Below are positions 17,808 to 25,677 of a stretch of DNA of 64,000 nucleotides, piece by piece. Made by a program: the position numbers and the translations under genes. The stretch is from Clostridia bacterium (GTDB lineage: Bacteria > Bacillota > Clostridia > Oscillospirales > Acutalibacteraceae). The notes beneath the pieces were generated by a model. That model made no database searches. It had not been told where the DNA came from and saw nothing but the letters and a program-made list of their open reading frames with translations. The stretch covers positions 124,001 through 188,000 of the forward strand of contig JAFQCT010000012.1 of NCBI GenBank assembly GCA_017399405.1, given 5' to 3'. Numbering within the stretch: position 1 is the first letter of the stretch; each line of letters starts with the position of its first letter.

Positions 17808-18004
17808 TTGCACAAACTTTTTGCCCTTTTAGACAGATTTTAACTCTTTTTGACTTCAATGTATTAAATTTTTCGCTTTACTCTTTGTTGAAGTTGCACA
17901 AAATCGTACATATTGATTAGTGGATTTTGCCACCAATGTCAATATATGTGTTTCTCGCTCTTTTGTACATATTGCACAAATCAAGTGGGTTCTTGTTGTG
18001 CAAA
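17808..18004. repeat. Four copies of TTGCACAAA upstream of a small-ORF promoter
   Basis: Exact 9-mers at 17808-17816, 17894-17902 and 17972-17980 in direct orientation, and one inverted at 17996-18004 that ends six bases before the -35 box at 18010. A second motif, GTACATATTG, occurs at 17906-17915 and 17965-17974 and overlaps the third 9-mer. The spacing suggests binding sites of one transcription factor; no factor is identified. Confidence 0.55.
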
Positions 18005-18009
18005 AATAC

Positions 18010-18038
18010 TTGACTTTTTGATTTTTTAGTGTTATTAT
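18010..18038 (+). promoter_or_regulatory. Promoter of the small ORF/hairpin transcript
   Basis: -35 TTGACT (18010-18015), 17-base spacer, -10 TATTAT (18033-18038), reading right. Followed by AAAGGAGG at about 18056 and the 36-codon ORF. Confidence 0.7.
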
Positions 18039-18072
18039 ATAGCCACAACAGAATAAAGGAGGCGGAACAATA

Positions 18073-18183
18073 GTGTTTAATGCCAACAAAGAGCAGATAA
18101 GACTTGCTCAGGAAGTAGTTACAGAACAACTTTCAATCAAGCACTTGCTCAAACTTGTTCAGTTAATGAGCTTCGCAGCGTAA
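18073..18183 (+). CDS. Small protein of 36 residues, unknown function
   Basis: Reads MFNANKEQIRLAQEVV, then TEQLSIKHLLKLVQLMSFAA, from a GTG at 18073 to TAA at 18181. It has a close-to-consensus promoter, a strong AAAGGAGG ribosome binding site about ten bases before the GTG, and a terminator downstream, which is good support for expression of so short an ORF. The sequence looks like an amphipathic helix with a hydrophobic end. I do not recognise a family; it could also be a leader peptide or the remnant of a longer gene. Confidence 0.5.
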   Translation: MFNANKEQIRLAQEVVTEQLSIKHLLKLVQLMSFAA

Positions 18184-18215
18184 AGCTGAACAAAATCTTC
18201 CTTTAGTTTGTTTAC

Positions 18216-18314
18216 AATTTCTGTGCGGTGGGTTTTCCAATCCCCAACAAATTTTCCCTTTCCTTTTTCATAAAGTATAACACCAATCCCTATTTTTCCC
18301 ACCGTACAGAAATT
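18216..18314 (+). ncRNA. Long inverted repeat, possible structured RNA
   Basis: Arms of 17 bases (18216-18232 and 18298-18314; AATTTCTGTGCGGTGGG with one mismatch) enclose a 65-base, pyrimidine-rich loop. It lies 33 bases after the small ORF, in the same predicted transcript, and is followed by a second perfect hairpin TGACTTGA/TCAAGTCA (18325-18332, 18336-18343). It may be a 3' regulatory RNA domain; the function is unknown. Confidence 0.45.
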
Positions 18315-18382
18315 TTTAATATACTGACTTGAAAATCAAGTCACAACACAGTTCATAATAATTTTTCTCATATAATAAAAAA

Positions 18383-18418
18383 ACGACTGTCCACGATACA
18401 CGGACGGTCGTCTTTTTT
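18383..18418 (+). terminator. Bidirectional terminator
   Basis: Ten-base-pair stem ACGACTGTCC/GGACGGTCGT (18383-18392, 18102 bases into the region at 18402-18411) with one G-T pair, nine-base loop, then CTTTTTT to the right and an A-run to the left that becomes a T-run on the minus strand. It ends the small-ORF transcript and can also stop the Rnf operon. Confidence 0.8.
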
Positions 18419-18461
18419 ATTTGTTTTGTTTTTTTGATATTCATAATTATATAGAAAACTC

Positions 18462-18594
18462 CAAAACTGTCTCAATAAGATGCAGAAAGCGTTTTTCGGT
18501 GCGACGGCGTATACTTTATACTCCGAGCATTGAAAAACGCTTAAAAATATAAAATGTATTTTATATTTTGGTCTGCACTTAGTGAGGCAGTTTT
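18462..18594. repeat. Palindromic element next to rnfB (MITE- or REP-like)
   Basis: Outer arms pair almost fully: AAAACTGTCTCAATAAG at 18462-18478 with its near-complement ending at 18594, plus TGCAGA/TCTGCA just inside. Two inner hairpins follow: AAGCGTTTTTC/GAAAAACGCTT around 18487-18542, and AAAATATAAAAT/ATTTTATATTTT around 18544-18570. A GTATACTTTATAC palindrome sits in the first loop. It abuts the rnfB stop codon. A related core (TTTTTCG, an AATACTTT-type mini-palindrome, CGAG, GAAAAA) appears at 28697-28807. Confidence 0.55.
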
Positions 18595-18595
18595 G

Positions 18596-19402
18596 TTATA
18601 CTTTCTTCATATCAACAAGGTCAATTACTCCAACCGGGCAAACCTTATGGCATTCGCCACAACCGATACATTTCTGATAATCAACATGTGCTACAAAGTT
18701 TTCAACCTTAACAGCGTCATACTCACAAGCCTTAACGCACTTCATACAACCAATGCAACCTGATGTGCATTCTTTACGAGTGATAGCACCTTTATCGTGA
18801 TTTTTACAAAGCACAGCCGCCGTAATACGGTGTAAAGGCATCATTTCAATAAGACCTTTAGGGCAGGTATTCACGCACATTTTACAAGCACGACACTGTA
18901 CTGGGTTAATTCTTGCAACACCGTCGCAAATGTGAATTGCCTCATAAGGACAAGCCTTAACACAATCACCAAGACCTAAACATCCATAAACACATTCTTT
19001 AGGCCCACCATAAAGTTGAGATGCCATTCGGCAACTTTCAACACCCTGATACTCATATTTAAGTTTCGCATTACCATTGTGGCCCATACAAAGCACAACA
19101 GCAGCCTCAGGCATAACCTCGCCTGCCTCAACACCTAAAAGTCCTGCAATTTCTTTTGAAACCGCATTACCGCCCGGTGAGCAAAGAGCTGTATTTTCAG
19201 TTTCACCTTTTGCAAGTGCAGCGGCATAACCGTCACAACCTGAAAATCCGCAAGCACCACAGTTAGCACCCGGAAGGCATTCACGAATTGCCTCAGCCTT
19301 TTCGTCTTTAGGCACTGCAAAAACAATTGATGCAACTGCAAGTCCGAGACCGAGAACAAGTCCGATTACAGCCACAATAATAACAGCAGTTAAAATATCC
19401 AT
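18596..19402 (-). CDS. rnfB: Rnf complex subunit B (iron-sulfur protein)
   Basis: Electron-entry subunit of the ferredoxin:NAD+ oxidoreductase that pumps Na+ or H+. 268 residues: one N-terminal membrane anchor (residues 1-28), a 4Fe-4S motif (CLPGANCGACGFSGC), then four clostridial ferredoxin-type motifs: CVYGCLGLGDCVKACP, CRACKMCVNTCP, CTSGCIGCMKCVKAC and CIGCGECHKVCP. Last gene of the operon, 14 bases after rnfA. Start ATG at 19402 follows AGGAGG. Confidence 0.96.
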   Translation of the reverse strand: MDILTAVIIVAVIGLVLGLGLAVASIVFAVPKDEKAEAIRECLPGANCGACGFSGCDGYAAALAKGETENTALCSPGGNAVSKEIAGLLGVEAGEVMPEAAVVLCMGHNGNAKLKYEYQGVESCRMASQLYGGPKECVYGCLGLGDCVKACPYEAIHICDGVARINPVQCRACKMCVNTCPKGLIEMMPLHRITAAVLCKNHDKGAITRKECTSGCIGCMKCVKACEYDAVKVENFVAHVDYQKCIGCGECHKVCPVGVIDLVDMKKV

Positions 19403-19416
19403 TCTCTGTCTCCTCC

Positions 19417-20007
19417 TTAACCGAAAATACCATCAACAAGTCCCGTAAAGCCTAAGAAAGACATTGACACAAGAGATGCTGAAACAAGTGTTATTGGAAG
19501 TCCCTGTAAACTTTTTGGAATATCTGCACCCTCAAGACGCTCACGGACACCCGCAAACATAATCATAGCCACCATAAAGCCGACACCTGCACCAAGAGAT
19601 GAAACTATTGATTCGCCGAATGTATAGCCATTTTCAACATTGAGAAGAACAACACCAAGAACAGCACAGTTTGTTGTAATAAGTGGCAGGTATATTCCCA
19701 ATGAATTGTAAAGTGCAACCATATACTTTTTAAGAATAATTTCAACAAGCTGAACAAGAGCTGCAATTACAAGAATAAATACGATTGTCTGTAAATATTC
19801 CATATCATTTTTAACGAGCAATGTGTTGATTGGGTATGTAACTGCAGTAGCAAGTACCATAACGAAAATAACCGCCGCACTCATTCCTACCGCAGTATTT
19901 ACTTTTTTAGAAACTCCCAAAAATGGGCAAATACCCAAGAACTTTGAGAGAATGTAGTTGTCAGTTAAAATTCCTGTAAGAAGAATTGCTAAAAATACTT
20001 TAATCAT
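19417..20007 (-). CDS. rnfA: Rnf complex subunit A
   Basis: Integral membrane subunit of Rnf, 196 residues with six hydrophobic segments; half of the RnfA/RnfE pair that carries an intramembrane iron-sulfur centre. The conserved LSKFLGICPFLGVS contains its cysteine and TTNCAVLG the second one. The start overlaps the rnfE stop by four bases. Confidence 0.95.
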   Translation of the reverse strand: MIKVFLAILLTGILTDNYILSKFLGICPFLGVSKKVNTAVGMSAAVIFVMVLATAVTYPINTLLVKNDMEYLQTIVFILVIAALVQLVEIILKKYMVALYNSLGIYLPLITTNCAVLGVVLLNVENGYTFGESIVSSLGAGVGFMVAMIMFAGVRERLEGADIPKSLQGLPITLVSASLVSMSFLGFTGLVDGIFG

Positions 20008-20705
20008 TTTGTTTCCTCCTTACATGCTTCTTTTGAACCTACAAGCGAACAAGTTGATGCCATTGGACAAGCTGAGCAACCTTTAAGTTCTGCTTTTGGC
20101 TTTCCGTTTCGTTCTGCAACCTTATTTGCAAGGGCAATTAAAATACCGAATACGAAAAATCCACCAGGGGCAAGTACGAAAATAGTCATTGGTGGAATTG
20201 CTTCCGGGAATACTGTAAATCCAGCGATTGAGCCAGCACCAAGAAGTTCACGGATACCACCCATAAGAAGAAGTGCAGCAGTAAAGCCAACGCCCATACC
20301 TACACCATCAACCGCTGAATAGAGAACTGTATTTTTGCTTGCAAATGCTTCAGCACGACCAAGAATAATACAGTTAACAACAATAAGAGGAAGATAAACG
20401 CCAAGCATTTCGTCAATCTGTGGCAAGAACGCTTTAACGAGCATCTGCACTAAAGTAACAAACCCTGCAATAATAACAATATAAGCAGGAATACGAACTT
20501 TTGACGGAATAACTTTTCTCATTGCTGAAATAACAATATTTGAGCAAACAAGAACTACCGTTGCAGCAAGTCCCATACCAATTGCACTTTCAACTGATGT
20601 TGAAACAGCGAGAGTAGGGCAAGTACCAAGCACAAGTCTTAAAACGGGATTTTCTTTAATAAGACCTTTAGAAAATTCCTTTGCAAGAGATTTTTTCTCA
20701 GCCAT
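20004..20705 (-). CDS. rnfE: Rnf complex subunit E
   Basis: Integral membrane subunit paralogous to RnfA, 233 residues from the ATG at 20705, which follows GAGGAGGTG. LVLGTCPTLAVS and VVNCIILGRAE carry the membrane cysteines that pair with those of RnfA. A cysteine-rich cytosolic tail (GCSACPMASTCSLVG) is present near the C-terminus. It overlaps rnfG by eight bases and rnfA by four. Confidence 0.95.
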   Translation of the reverse strand: MAEKKSLAKEFSKGLIKENPVLRLVLGTCPTLAVSTSVESAIGMGLAATVVLVCSNIVISAMRKVIPSKVRIPAYIVIIAGFVTLVQMLVKAFLPQIDEMLGVYLPLIVVNCIILGRAEAFASKNTVLYSAVDGVGMGVGFTAALLLMGGIRELLGAGSIAGFTVFPEAIPPMTIFVLAPGGFFVFGILIALANKVAERNGKPKAELKGCSACPMASTCSLVGSKEACKEETK

Positions 20706-21270
20706 TCTTACCCACCTCCTCATAAAGTTCTAATGCAATATTAACAGCATTTGTTACTGCTTTTGATGTGATTGTAGCACCTGTAAGTGCCTGAATTTCT
20801 GTATCAGTTGAGGTATTCTTATTAACACCGATTACACCGCTTTTGCCGACAAACTGTGACTTAAAATCGTCACTGTCTGCATTCATACCAAGGCCTGCGG
20901 TTTCTGAAATTGAAAGGAAATCCATACCTGCAACTGTTCCGTCAGTTTTAACACCAACCATAGTGCTTATGTCACCGCCATAGCCTTTTGCAGATGTTGT
21001 GAAAACATAACCGACAATATTTTTGCTATCGTCATAACCCTCATAATATGTATAACTTACACCATTATGTTCTATTGTTTTTTCTTCCGAAAAACTTTTA
21101 GCAACTGAAAGCACTTCTGCTTTTGTTTTATTTGCAGTTTCAATTTGCAACTGCTCAATTTTCGGTGCAGTAACTGAGTTTGTAACAGCAAGTAAAAGTG
21201 TTACAACCGTGCAGATAAGAAAGAGTGAAATAGTCGGAACAAGAATTTCTTTTATATCGAATTTCTTCAT
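20698..21270 (-). CDS. rnfG: Rnf complex subunit G (covalent FMN protein)
   Basis: 190-residue membrane-anchored, extracytoplasmic flavoprotein. One N-terminal membrane helix, then an FMN-binding domain. The flavinylation motif is ALTGATITSKAV; the second threonine of TGAT-x-T/S is the residue to which ApbE attaches FMN in this family. The ApbE gene heads the same operon. Overlaps rnfD by four bases. Confidence 0.95.
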   Translation of the reverse strand: MKKFDIKEILVPTISLFLICTVVTLLLAVTNSVTAPKIEQLQIETANKTKAEVLSVAKSFSEEKTIEHNGVSYTYYEGYDDSKNIVGYVFTTSAKGYGGDISTMVGVKTDGTVAGMDFLSISETAGLGMNADSDDFKSQFVGKSGVIGVNKNTSTDTEIQALTGATITSKAVTNAVNIALELYEEVGKNG

Positions 21271-22283
21271 TTTACTTCCTCCTTCTTATTTTTCTTTTCC
21301 TTTACCTCACCAAATGGTCTTGCTGTTGTGAGATGTTCAATGTGAGGAACAAGAATATTCATAATAATAATTGAGAAAGAAACGCCTTCAGGTAATGAAC
21401 CGAAAATACGGATTAAAGATGTAAGCAATCCACAACCGATTGCGTAAATAATTTTACCCTTGAATGATACAGGTGAAGTTGTGTAGTCAGTAGCCATAAA
21501 CACAGCACCAAGCACTAAACCGCCCGCCATAAGCTGATATGCAACAAACTCGAAATTACCTTTGCCAGCAATGAGCATTGCAACTGCAACTGTTCCCATA
21601 TAAACAAGTGGAATAACAGGCGAAATCACCTTGCGAATCACAAGATAAACAAATCCGATAAGTAACGCAAGTATGCAAACTTCACCAAGACAACCACCTT
21701 TGACACCAAAAAACATATCTAAAAGTGATGGGAGATTTGCATTATCAATGGCTGTGCCAAGATTTTCAGCAGAATAAACACCTGTCATTTGTGCAAGAGG
21801 AGTTGCGGTTGTTACTGCGTCAACTGTTTTATATGCAAATGGTGCTTCAAAATTGCCGATTTGTGTAGGATATGATGCCATAAGTACAATTCTACCAATA
21901 AGTGCTGGGTTTACAAAGTTGTTACCAATGCCACCGAAGAATTGTTTTGCGATTACGATTGCAACAAATGCACCGATTATTACCATCCAAACAGGCATTG
22001 TTGACGGAAGATTAAATGCCAAAAGCATACCCGTTACAACCGCACTCAAATCCCCTATTGTGTTATGTCTTTTCATAACTTTTCGTGAGAGGTATTCAAA
22101 CACAACGCAAGAGATTACGGAAACTACTGTAAGAACAAGTGAGCGTACGCCAAAAAGGATTACCGCTGCCACAAGAGCAGGAATCATAGCGATTATAACA
22201 TCAAGCATAATTTTTGTTGTAGTGTCTTTAGCACGGAAGTGTGGTGATGCACTAACAACAAGTTTTTTAGTTATTTCACTCAT
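21267..22283 (-). CDS. rnfD: Rnf complex subunit D (covalent FMN protein)
   Basis: 338-residue integral membrane subunit with about ten hydrophobic segments, homologous to NqrB. The FMN-threonine motif is VTTATPLAQM near residue 160. Start ATG at 22283 overlaps the rnfC stop by four bases. Together with RnfG it forms the membrane electron path between RnfC and RnfB. Confidence 0.95.
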   Translation of the reverse strand: MSEITKKLVVSASPHFRAKDTTTKIMLDVIIAMIPALVAAVILFGVRSLVLTVVSVISCVVFEYLSRKVMKRHNTIGDLSAVVTGMLLAFNLPSTMPVWMVIIGAFVAIVIAKQFFGGIGNNFVNPALIGRIVLMASYPTQIGNFEAPFAYKTVDAVTTATPLAQMTGVYSAENLGTAIDNANLPSLLDMFFGVKGGCLGEVCILALLIGFVYLVIRKVISPVIPLVYMGTVAVAMLIAGKGNFEFVAYQLMAGGLVLGAVFMATDYTTSPVSFKGKIIYAIGCGLLTSLIRIFGSLPEGVSFSIIIMNILVPHIEHLTTARPFGEVKEKKNKKEEVK

Positions 22284-23632
22284 TTTTTAGCCTCCTTCTC
22301 TCGAATTGTAGCCTTTGCAAGTCGCATATGCTGAACTAAAGGCTTACCTGCAGGGCAACTGTATGCACAAGACCCACATTCCATACATACCATAGCACCT
22401 GAATGTTTAAGTTTTTCAATATCACCGATTTTAGTGAACTTTTCAATGTTTGTAGGAACAAGATTAAGCGGGCATGCTGCTGCACAACGACCGCAACGGA
22501 TACAATCTGTTTCCTTTTTAATACTCAAATCACCTTTCTTAAATGCAAGCAAAGCGTTGTTACCTTTAAGTACGGGGTAATTGATGTTTGTAATTGCAGC
22601 ACCCATCATAGGACCACCGCAAACAATCTTTTCAGGTTCTTCTGTAAAACCACCGCAATAATCTACTATGTAATCCATCATTGTACCAATTGGCACACGA
22701 ACATTTTTAGGTGTTTTGATTGCAGAACCGTCAATTGTCATACTACGACTTACAAGAGGTTTACCCGTTGCAACATAACGACCAACAAAAGCAATACTTG
22801 CAACATTCATTACAACGCAACCAACATCTGACGGAAGTTTTCCCGGTGGCATTTTTCTGCCCGTTGCAGATTGAATAATCATTTTTTCTGCACCCTGAGG
22901 GTAGCGTGATTTAAGTGCCATAACCTTGACTTTTTCACCCTCAGTTGCACTGTCAGCAATTTCTTTAAGGATTTGAAGTGCAATTGGTTTATTATCTTCT
23001 ACCGCGATAATAACATTATCAATATGAAGATATTTACTTACCGCATTAACGCCACGCATAATATTAACACTGTTTTCTACACATTCACGGTAGTCAACTG
23101 TAATATATGGCTCACATTCGGCAGCATTGATAATAAGCGTATCAATTTTTGCCTCTTGTGGAAGATTAAGTTTTACATGAGCAGGGAAACCTGCACCACC
23201 AAGACCAACAAGTCCTGACTTGCGGACTGCGTCAACAAGACTTTTTGCGTCAGTTACCACAGGTGGAGTAAATTCGTCAGGTGTCATAAGACCATCACTT
23301 TCAATAACAACTGCCTTTGAAACAACACCTGTTGAAAGTTTAACATCCTTAATTTCAGTAACCGTACCTGAAACTGATGCATAAATAGGTGCACTGATGT
23401 ATGCGTCACTATCACCTATAAGTTGACCAAGTTTTACATAATCCCCTACTTTTACAGTTGGTGTGCAAGGTGCCCCAATACCCTGCGTCATAGAAATCAC
23501 AACAAACGGTGGTGTAGGAATTCTTATAACACGCATACCGGCTGTGTTTTTACGGTGAGCAATATCTACACCGCCACGACCTTTTTTAACCGCTTTAAGA
23601 AGTCCCTCCACTTTAATTTTTAATGGCTTCAC
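22280..23632 (-). CDS. rnfC: Rnf complex subunit C (NADH-binding)
   Basis: 450-residue peripheral subunit that exchanges electrons with NAD. N-terminal barrel-sandwich domain, then the flavin/NADH-binding SLBB-type part (GLGGAGFPAHVKL; INAAECEPYITVDYR), and two 4Fe-4S motifs, CIRCGRCAAACP and CMECGSCAYSCP. The start is a GTG at 23632 whose GTGA overlaps the stop of the upstream gene; AAGGAG lies before it. Confidence 0.96.
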   Translation of the reverse strand: MKPLKIKVEGLLKAVKKGRGGVDIAHRKNTAGMRVIRIPTPPFVVISMTQGIGAPCTPTVKVGDYVKLGQLIGDSDAYISAPIYASVSGTVTEIKDVKLSTGVVSKAVVIESDGLMTPDEFTPPVVTDAKSLVDAVRKSGLVGLGGAGFPAHVKLNLPQEAKIDTLIINAAECEPYITVDYRECVENSVNIMRGVNAVSKYLHIDNVIIAVEDNKPIALQILKEIADSATEGEKVKVMALKSRYPQGAEKMIIQSATGRKMPPGKLPSDVGCVVMNVASIAFVGRYVATGKPLVSRSMTIDGSAIKTPKNVRVPIGTMMDYIVDYCGGFTEEPEKIVCGGPMMGAAITNINYPVLKGNNALLAFKKGDLSIKKETDCIRCGRCAAACPLNLVPTNIEKFTKIGDIEKLKHSGAMVCMECGSCAYSCPAGKPLVQHMRLAKATIREKEAKK

Positions 23633-24153
23633 TTTCCCATCTCCTTAAAAGAAAATAATCTAGAAAAATAAGGCATTGTAAGTCTTAATACTGTGCCTGT
23701 TAAAAATCCTGTAATTACTGCTGTTATAAGCATTATTGGTGCGTAGCCTATAATAGCACTACTCTGCACCAAGAAAAATGATACCGCTAACTGTCCTATA
23801 TTATGACAGATTGCAGATAAAACACCGATACCCACAAACCCGAAACCCGTTGTTTTTCGAAGCATTATAAGCATACATACCGCACTTAAAAATCCACCAG
23901 CAAGGCTCATAAAAAATGCAGTAGCACCCCGTGTAATAAACACGAAAACGGATTTTGCAACAACTATAAGCATTGTTTCATGGGCACTTAATTTTGATGC
24001 CGAAAACATTACGGGTATGTTTGAAAGCCCTATTTTACTGCCCGGTGGCATAAAATATGCAGTTGGCAAAAGACTTTCAACAAATGACAGCACTACTGCA
24101 AAGGCAGTCATAAGAGCAGTGAATGTAATTCTTTTAATCTTTTCGTTTCTCAT
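23629..24153 (-). CDS. Gx transporter family (heptaprenyl diphosphate synthase component I-like) membrane protein
   Basis: 174 residues with five or six hydrophobic segments; the pattern MTAFAVVLSFVESLLP, GSKIGLSNIP and the polar GGFLSAVCM matches the small membrane family annotated as Gx transporter or Hpre_diP_synt_I. In clostridia this gene often travels with a NusG_II protein and ApbE, as here. Its role is not settled; the Rnf context suggests help with flavin, lipid-carrier or ion handling rather than prenyl synthesis, but that is inference. Overlaps rnfC by four bases. Confidence 0.8.
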   Translation of the reverse strand: MRNEKIKRITFTALMTAFAVVLSFVESLLPTAYFMPPGSKIGLSNIPVMFSASKLSAHETMLIVVAKSVFVFITRGATAFFMSLAGGFLSAVCMLIMLRKTTGFGFVGIGVLSAICHNIGQLAVSFFLVQSSAIIGYAPIMLITAVITGFLTGTVLRLTMPYFSRLFSFKEMGK

Positions 24154-24157
24154 ACAC

Positions 24158-24517
24158 TCACCCCGTCATAGCGTCGGGCAAGTCGGTATTCTTACCGTCA
24201 ATCTCAATTGAAACTCGGTTAGGGGCACAAATTATGCCCTCACCCGATTTTGAAATCTCGCCACTTCGCATACACACTTTATCGGTGCAAGTTGACTCTT
24301 TAACATAAATTTCACCATTTTCGCAAGTAACAACAACACCGTTAAACTCCACTAATGTATCTTCATTAAGCGAAAGTGTTTCAACCACTTCACCGTCAAC
24401 TTTTATTGTAGCAGTTTTGCCCTTGTCGGCTGAGTTTACAAGAATAAGACCTGCCAAACTCACTACAAGCACAATAATCACCAATACAAAATCTTTTTTA
24501 GTTATAAGTTTTTTCAT
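24158..24517 (-). CDS. NusG domain II-containing membrane-anchored protein
   Basis: 119 residues: one N-terminal membrane helix (about residues 9-27), then a small beta domain of the NusG_II family with the conserved STCTDKVCMRSGEIS and GEGIICAPNRVSI, including three cysteines. The domain would face outside the cell. Family members sit next to Rnf or ApbE genes in many Firmicutes, but no biochemical function is established. Four-base overlap with apbE. Confidence 0.85.
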   Translation of the reverse strand: MKKLITKKDFVLVIIVLVVSLAGLILVNSADKGKTATIKVDGEVVETLSLNEDTLVEFNGVVVTCENGEIYVKESTCTDKVCMRSGEISKSGEGIICAPNRVSIEIDGKNTDLPDAMTG

Positions 24518-25542
24518 TCAATCACCGAAACTGAAAAACTATCGTCTTTTAATGTAAACTTGTTCTTTAATTCTTCTGAAATAAGAACGGACTTATCTTT
24601 ATTTACGATTACCACAGAAGCGTCAAAATCTTCTGCTATTTTAACACCTTTTTCAATACCCTCAGCATAGATAACAGTTGATAAAAAGTCACTTAACATT
24701 CCGTTTTCTGCAACTACTGTCACTGAAGAAATATCATTTTGCACCGGTTTGCCTGTTGTAGCATCAAAAATGTGGGAATAGCGAACACCGTCACGCTCGA
24801 AATATTTTTCATAATCCCCTGATGTTGAAACAAAACAATCGGTTATGCTAAGGACTGCAAAATAATCGTTCTGATTGCCAAAAGGATTACGCACACCAAT
24901 ACTGAAATCGCTTTTGCCATCAGGCGAACCAATCATTCCAACCGTTCCGCCAACTGTTACAAGTGCATTTTTGACATTTTGTTTTTTGAGAGTTTCCAAT
25001 GCCTCGTCACAGGCAGTGCCTTTACCCAACGCACCTAAATCAAGTTTGCCTGTGCCAATTGAAATCTCATTATTATCTTCGTCAATTGCTATCAACGAGT
25101 TTTCGTGATTTTCAAGAACCTTTGCAAGTTCATCACTCGTGGGAATATATCCACCGTCTTCAATTTTCCATAAATCTTTGAACTCGCCGCTAAAAAGAGT
25201 AAAGCGGTTACTTTCACTTTGGTGTATCAAATCAAAGCATTTGTTAAGATATTCGGCAAGCCATTCACTTTTAACAGTTCCACCATTATTAAGTTTGTAA
25301 GTTGCAGAAGAAGTGAAAGTATGTGACAAAAAATTATCGTCAATATATTTAATTCTTTCAATTGCTTGGTTGCAATAATCTTCACCGTTTTTCGTGTCGT
25401 AAACTGTCACATTTACGGGGCTGCCCATAGCAAAACCACTTGCAGTTGAAGTTTTTACTTCACCACCGAAAAGGGATACCGTAAAAACCACAACAACAAG
25501 CAAAAGGGCAAGAACGGGTAATGCTTTTTTCAATTTTTCCAC
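24514..25542 (-). CDS. apbE: FAD:protein FMN transferase
   Basis: Transfers FMN from FAD to threonine residues of exported flavoproteins, here most likely RnfG and RnfD. 342 residues with an N-terminal membrane anchor or signal (residues 6-24) and no lipobox cysteine. ApbE landmarks: GFAMGSPVNVTVY, LDLGALGKGTACDEAL, GGTVGMIGSPDG, and SHIFDATTGKPVQNDISSV with the metal-binding SDFLSTVIY. First gene of the operon. The start is a GTG at 25540-25542 after GGTGAG; an out-of-frame ATG overlaps it. Confidence 0.94.
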   Translation of the reverse strand: MEKLKKALPVLALLLVVVVFTVSLFGGEVKTSTASGFAMGSPVNVTVYDTKNGEDYCNQAIERIKYIDDNFLSHTFTSSATYKLNNGGTVKSEWLAEYLNKCFDLIHQSESNRFTLFSGEFKDLWKIEDGGYIPTSDELAKVLENHENSLIAIDEDNNEISIGTGKLDLGALGKGTACDEALETLKKQNVKNALVTVGGTVGMIGSPDGKSDFSIGVRNPFGNQNDYFAVLSITDCFVSTSGDYEKYFERDGVRYSHIFDATTGKPVQNDISSVTVVAENGMLSDFLSTVIYAEGIEKGVKIAEDFDASVVIVNKDKSVLISEELKNKFTLKDDSFSVSVIE

Positions 25543-25573
25543 ATTCTCACCGCCTAATAATCTATACCATAAT

Positions 25574-25602
25574 ATAATACAATATTTTTACGCCTAATTC
25601 AA
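25574..25602 (-). promoter_or_regulatory. Promoter of the apbE-Rnf operon
   Basis: -35 TTGAAT (25597-25602), 17-base spacer, -10 TATTAT (25574-25579), reading left. It is back to back with the alcohol dehydrogenase promoter, only 12 bases between the two -35 boxes. Confidence 0.65.
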
Positions 25603-25614
25603 TAGGAAAATATA

Positions 25615-25644
25615 TTGCAATAGTAGTATGCAATATGATAAAAT
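25615..25644 (+). promoter_or_regulatory. Promoter of the alcohol dehydrogenase gene
   Basis: -35 TTGCAA (25615-25620), 18-base spacer, -10 TAAAAT (25639-25644) with an extended TG two bases before it. A Rex-type operator overlaps the -10 end and the start site. Confidence 0.65.
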
Positions 25645-25660
25645 GTTATTTAATTAACAA
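25643..25660 (+). promoter_or_regulatory. Putative Rex (NADH/NAD+ sensor) operator
   Basis: ATGTTATTTAATTAACAA. Against the clostridial Rex consensus (TTGTTAA, four bases, TTAACAA) the right half is a full match and the left half matches five of seven. It covers the last two bases of the -10 box and the transcription start of the downstream alcohol dehydrogenase gene, where a repressor would act. No rex gene lies in the window. Confidence 0.6.
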
Positions 25661-25677
25661 TGAAATGGGGATTTGTA

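Noticed and set aside
22403-22831. 142-codon ORF on the plus strand inside rnfC
   Set aside because: Antisense shadow rich in Cys, Thr and Asn from the reverse reading of rnfC; no RBS.
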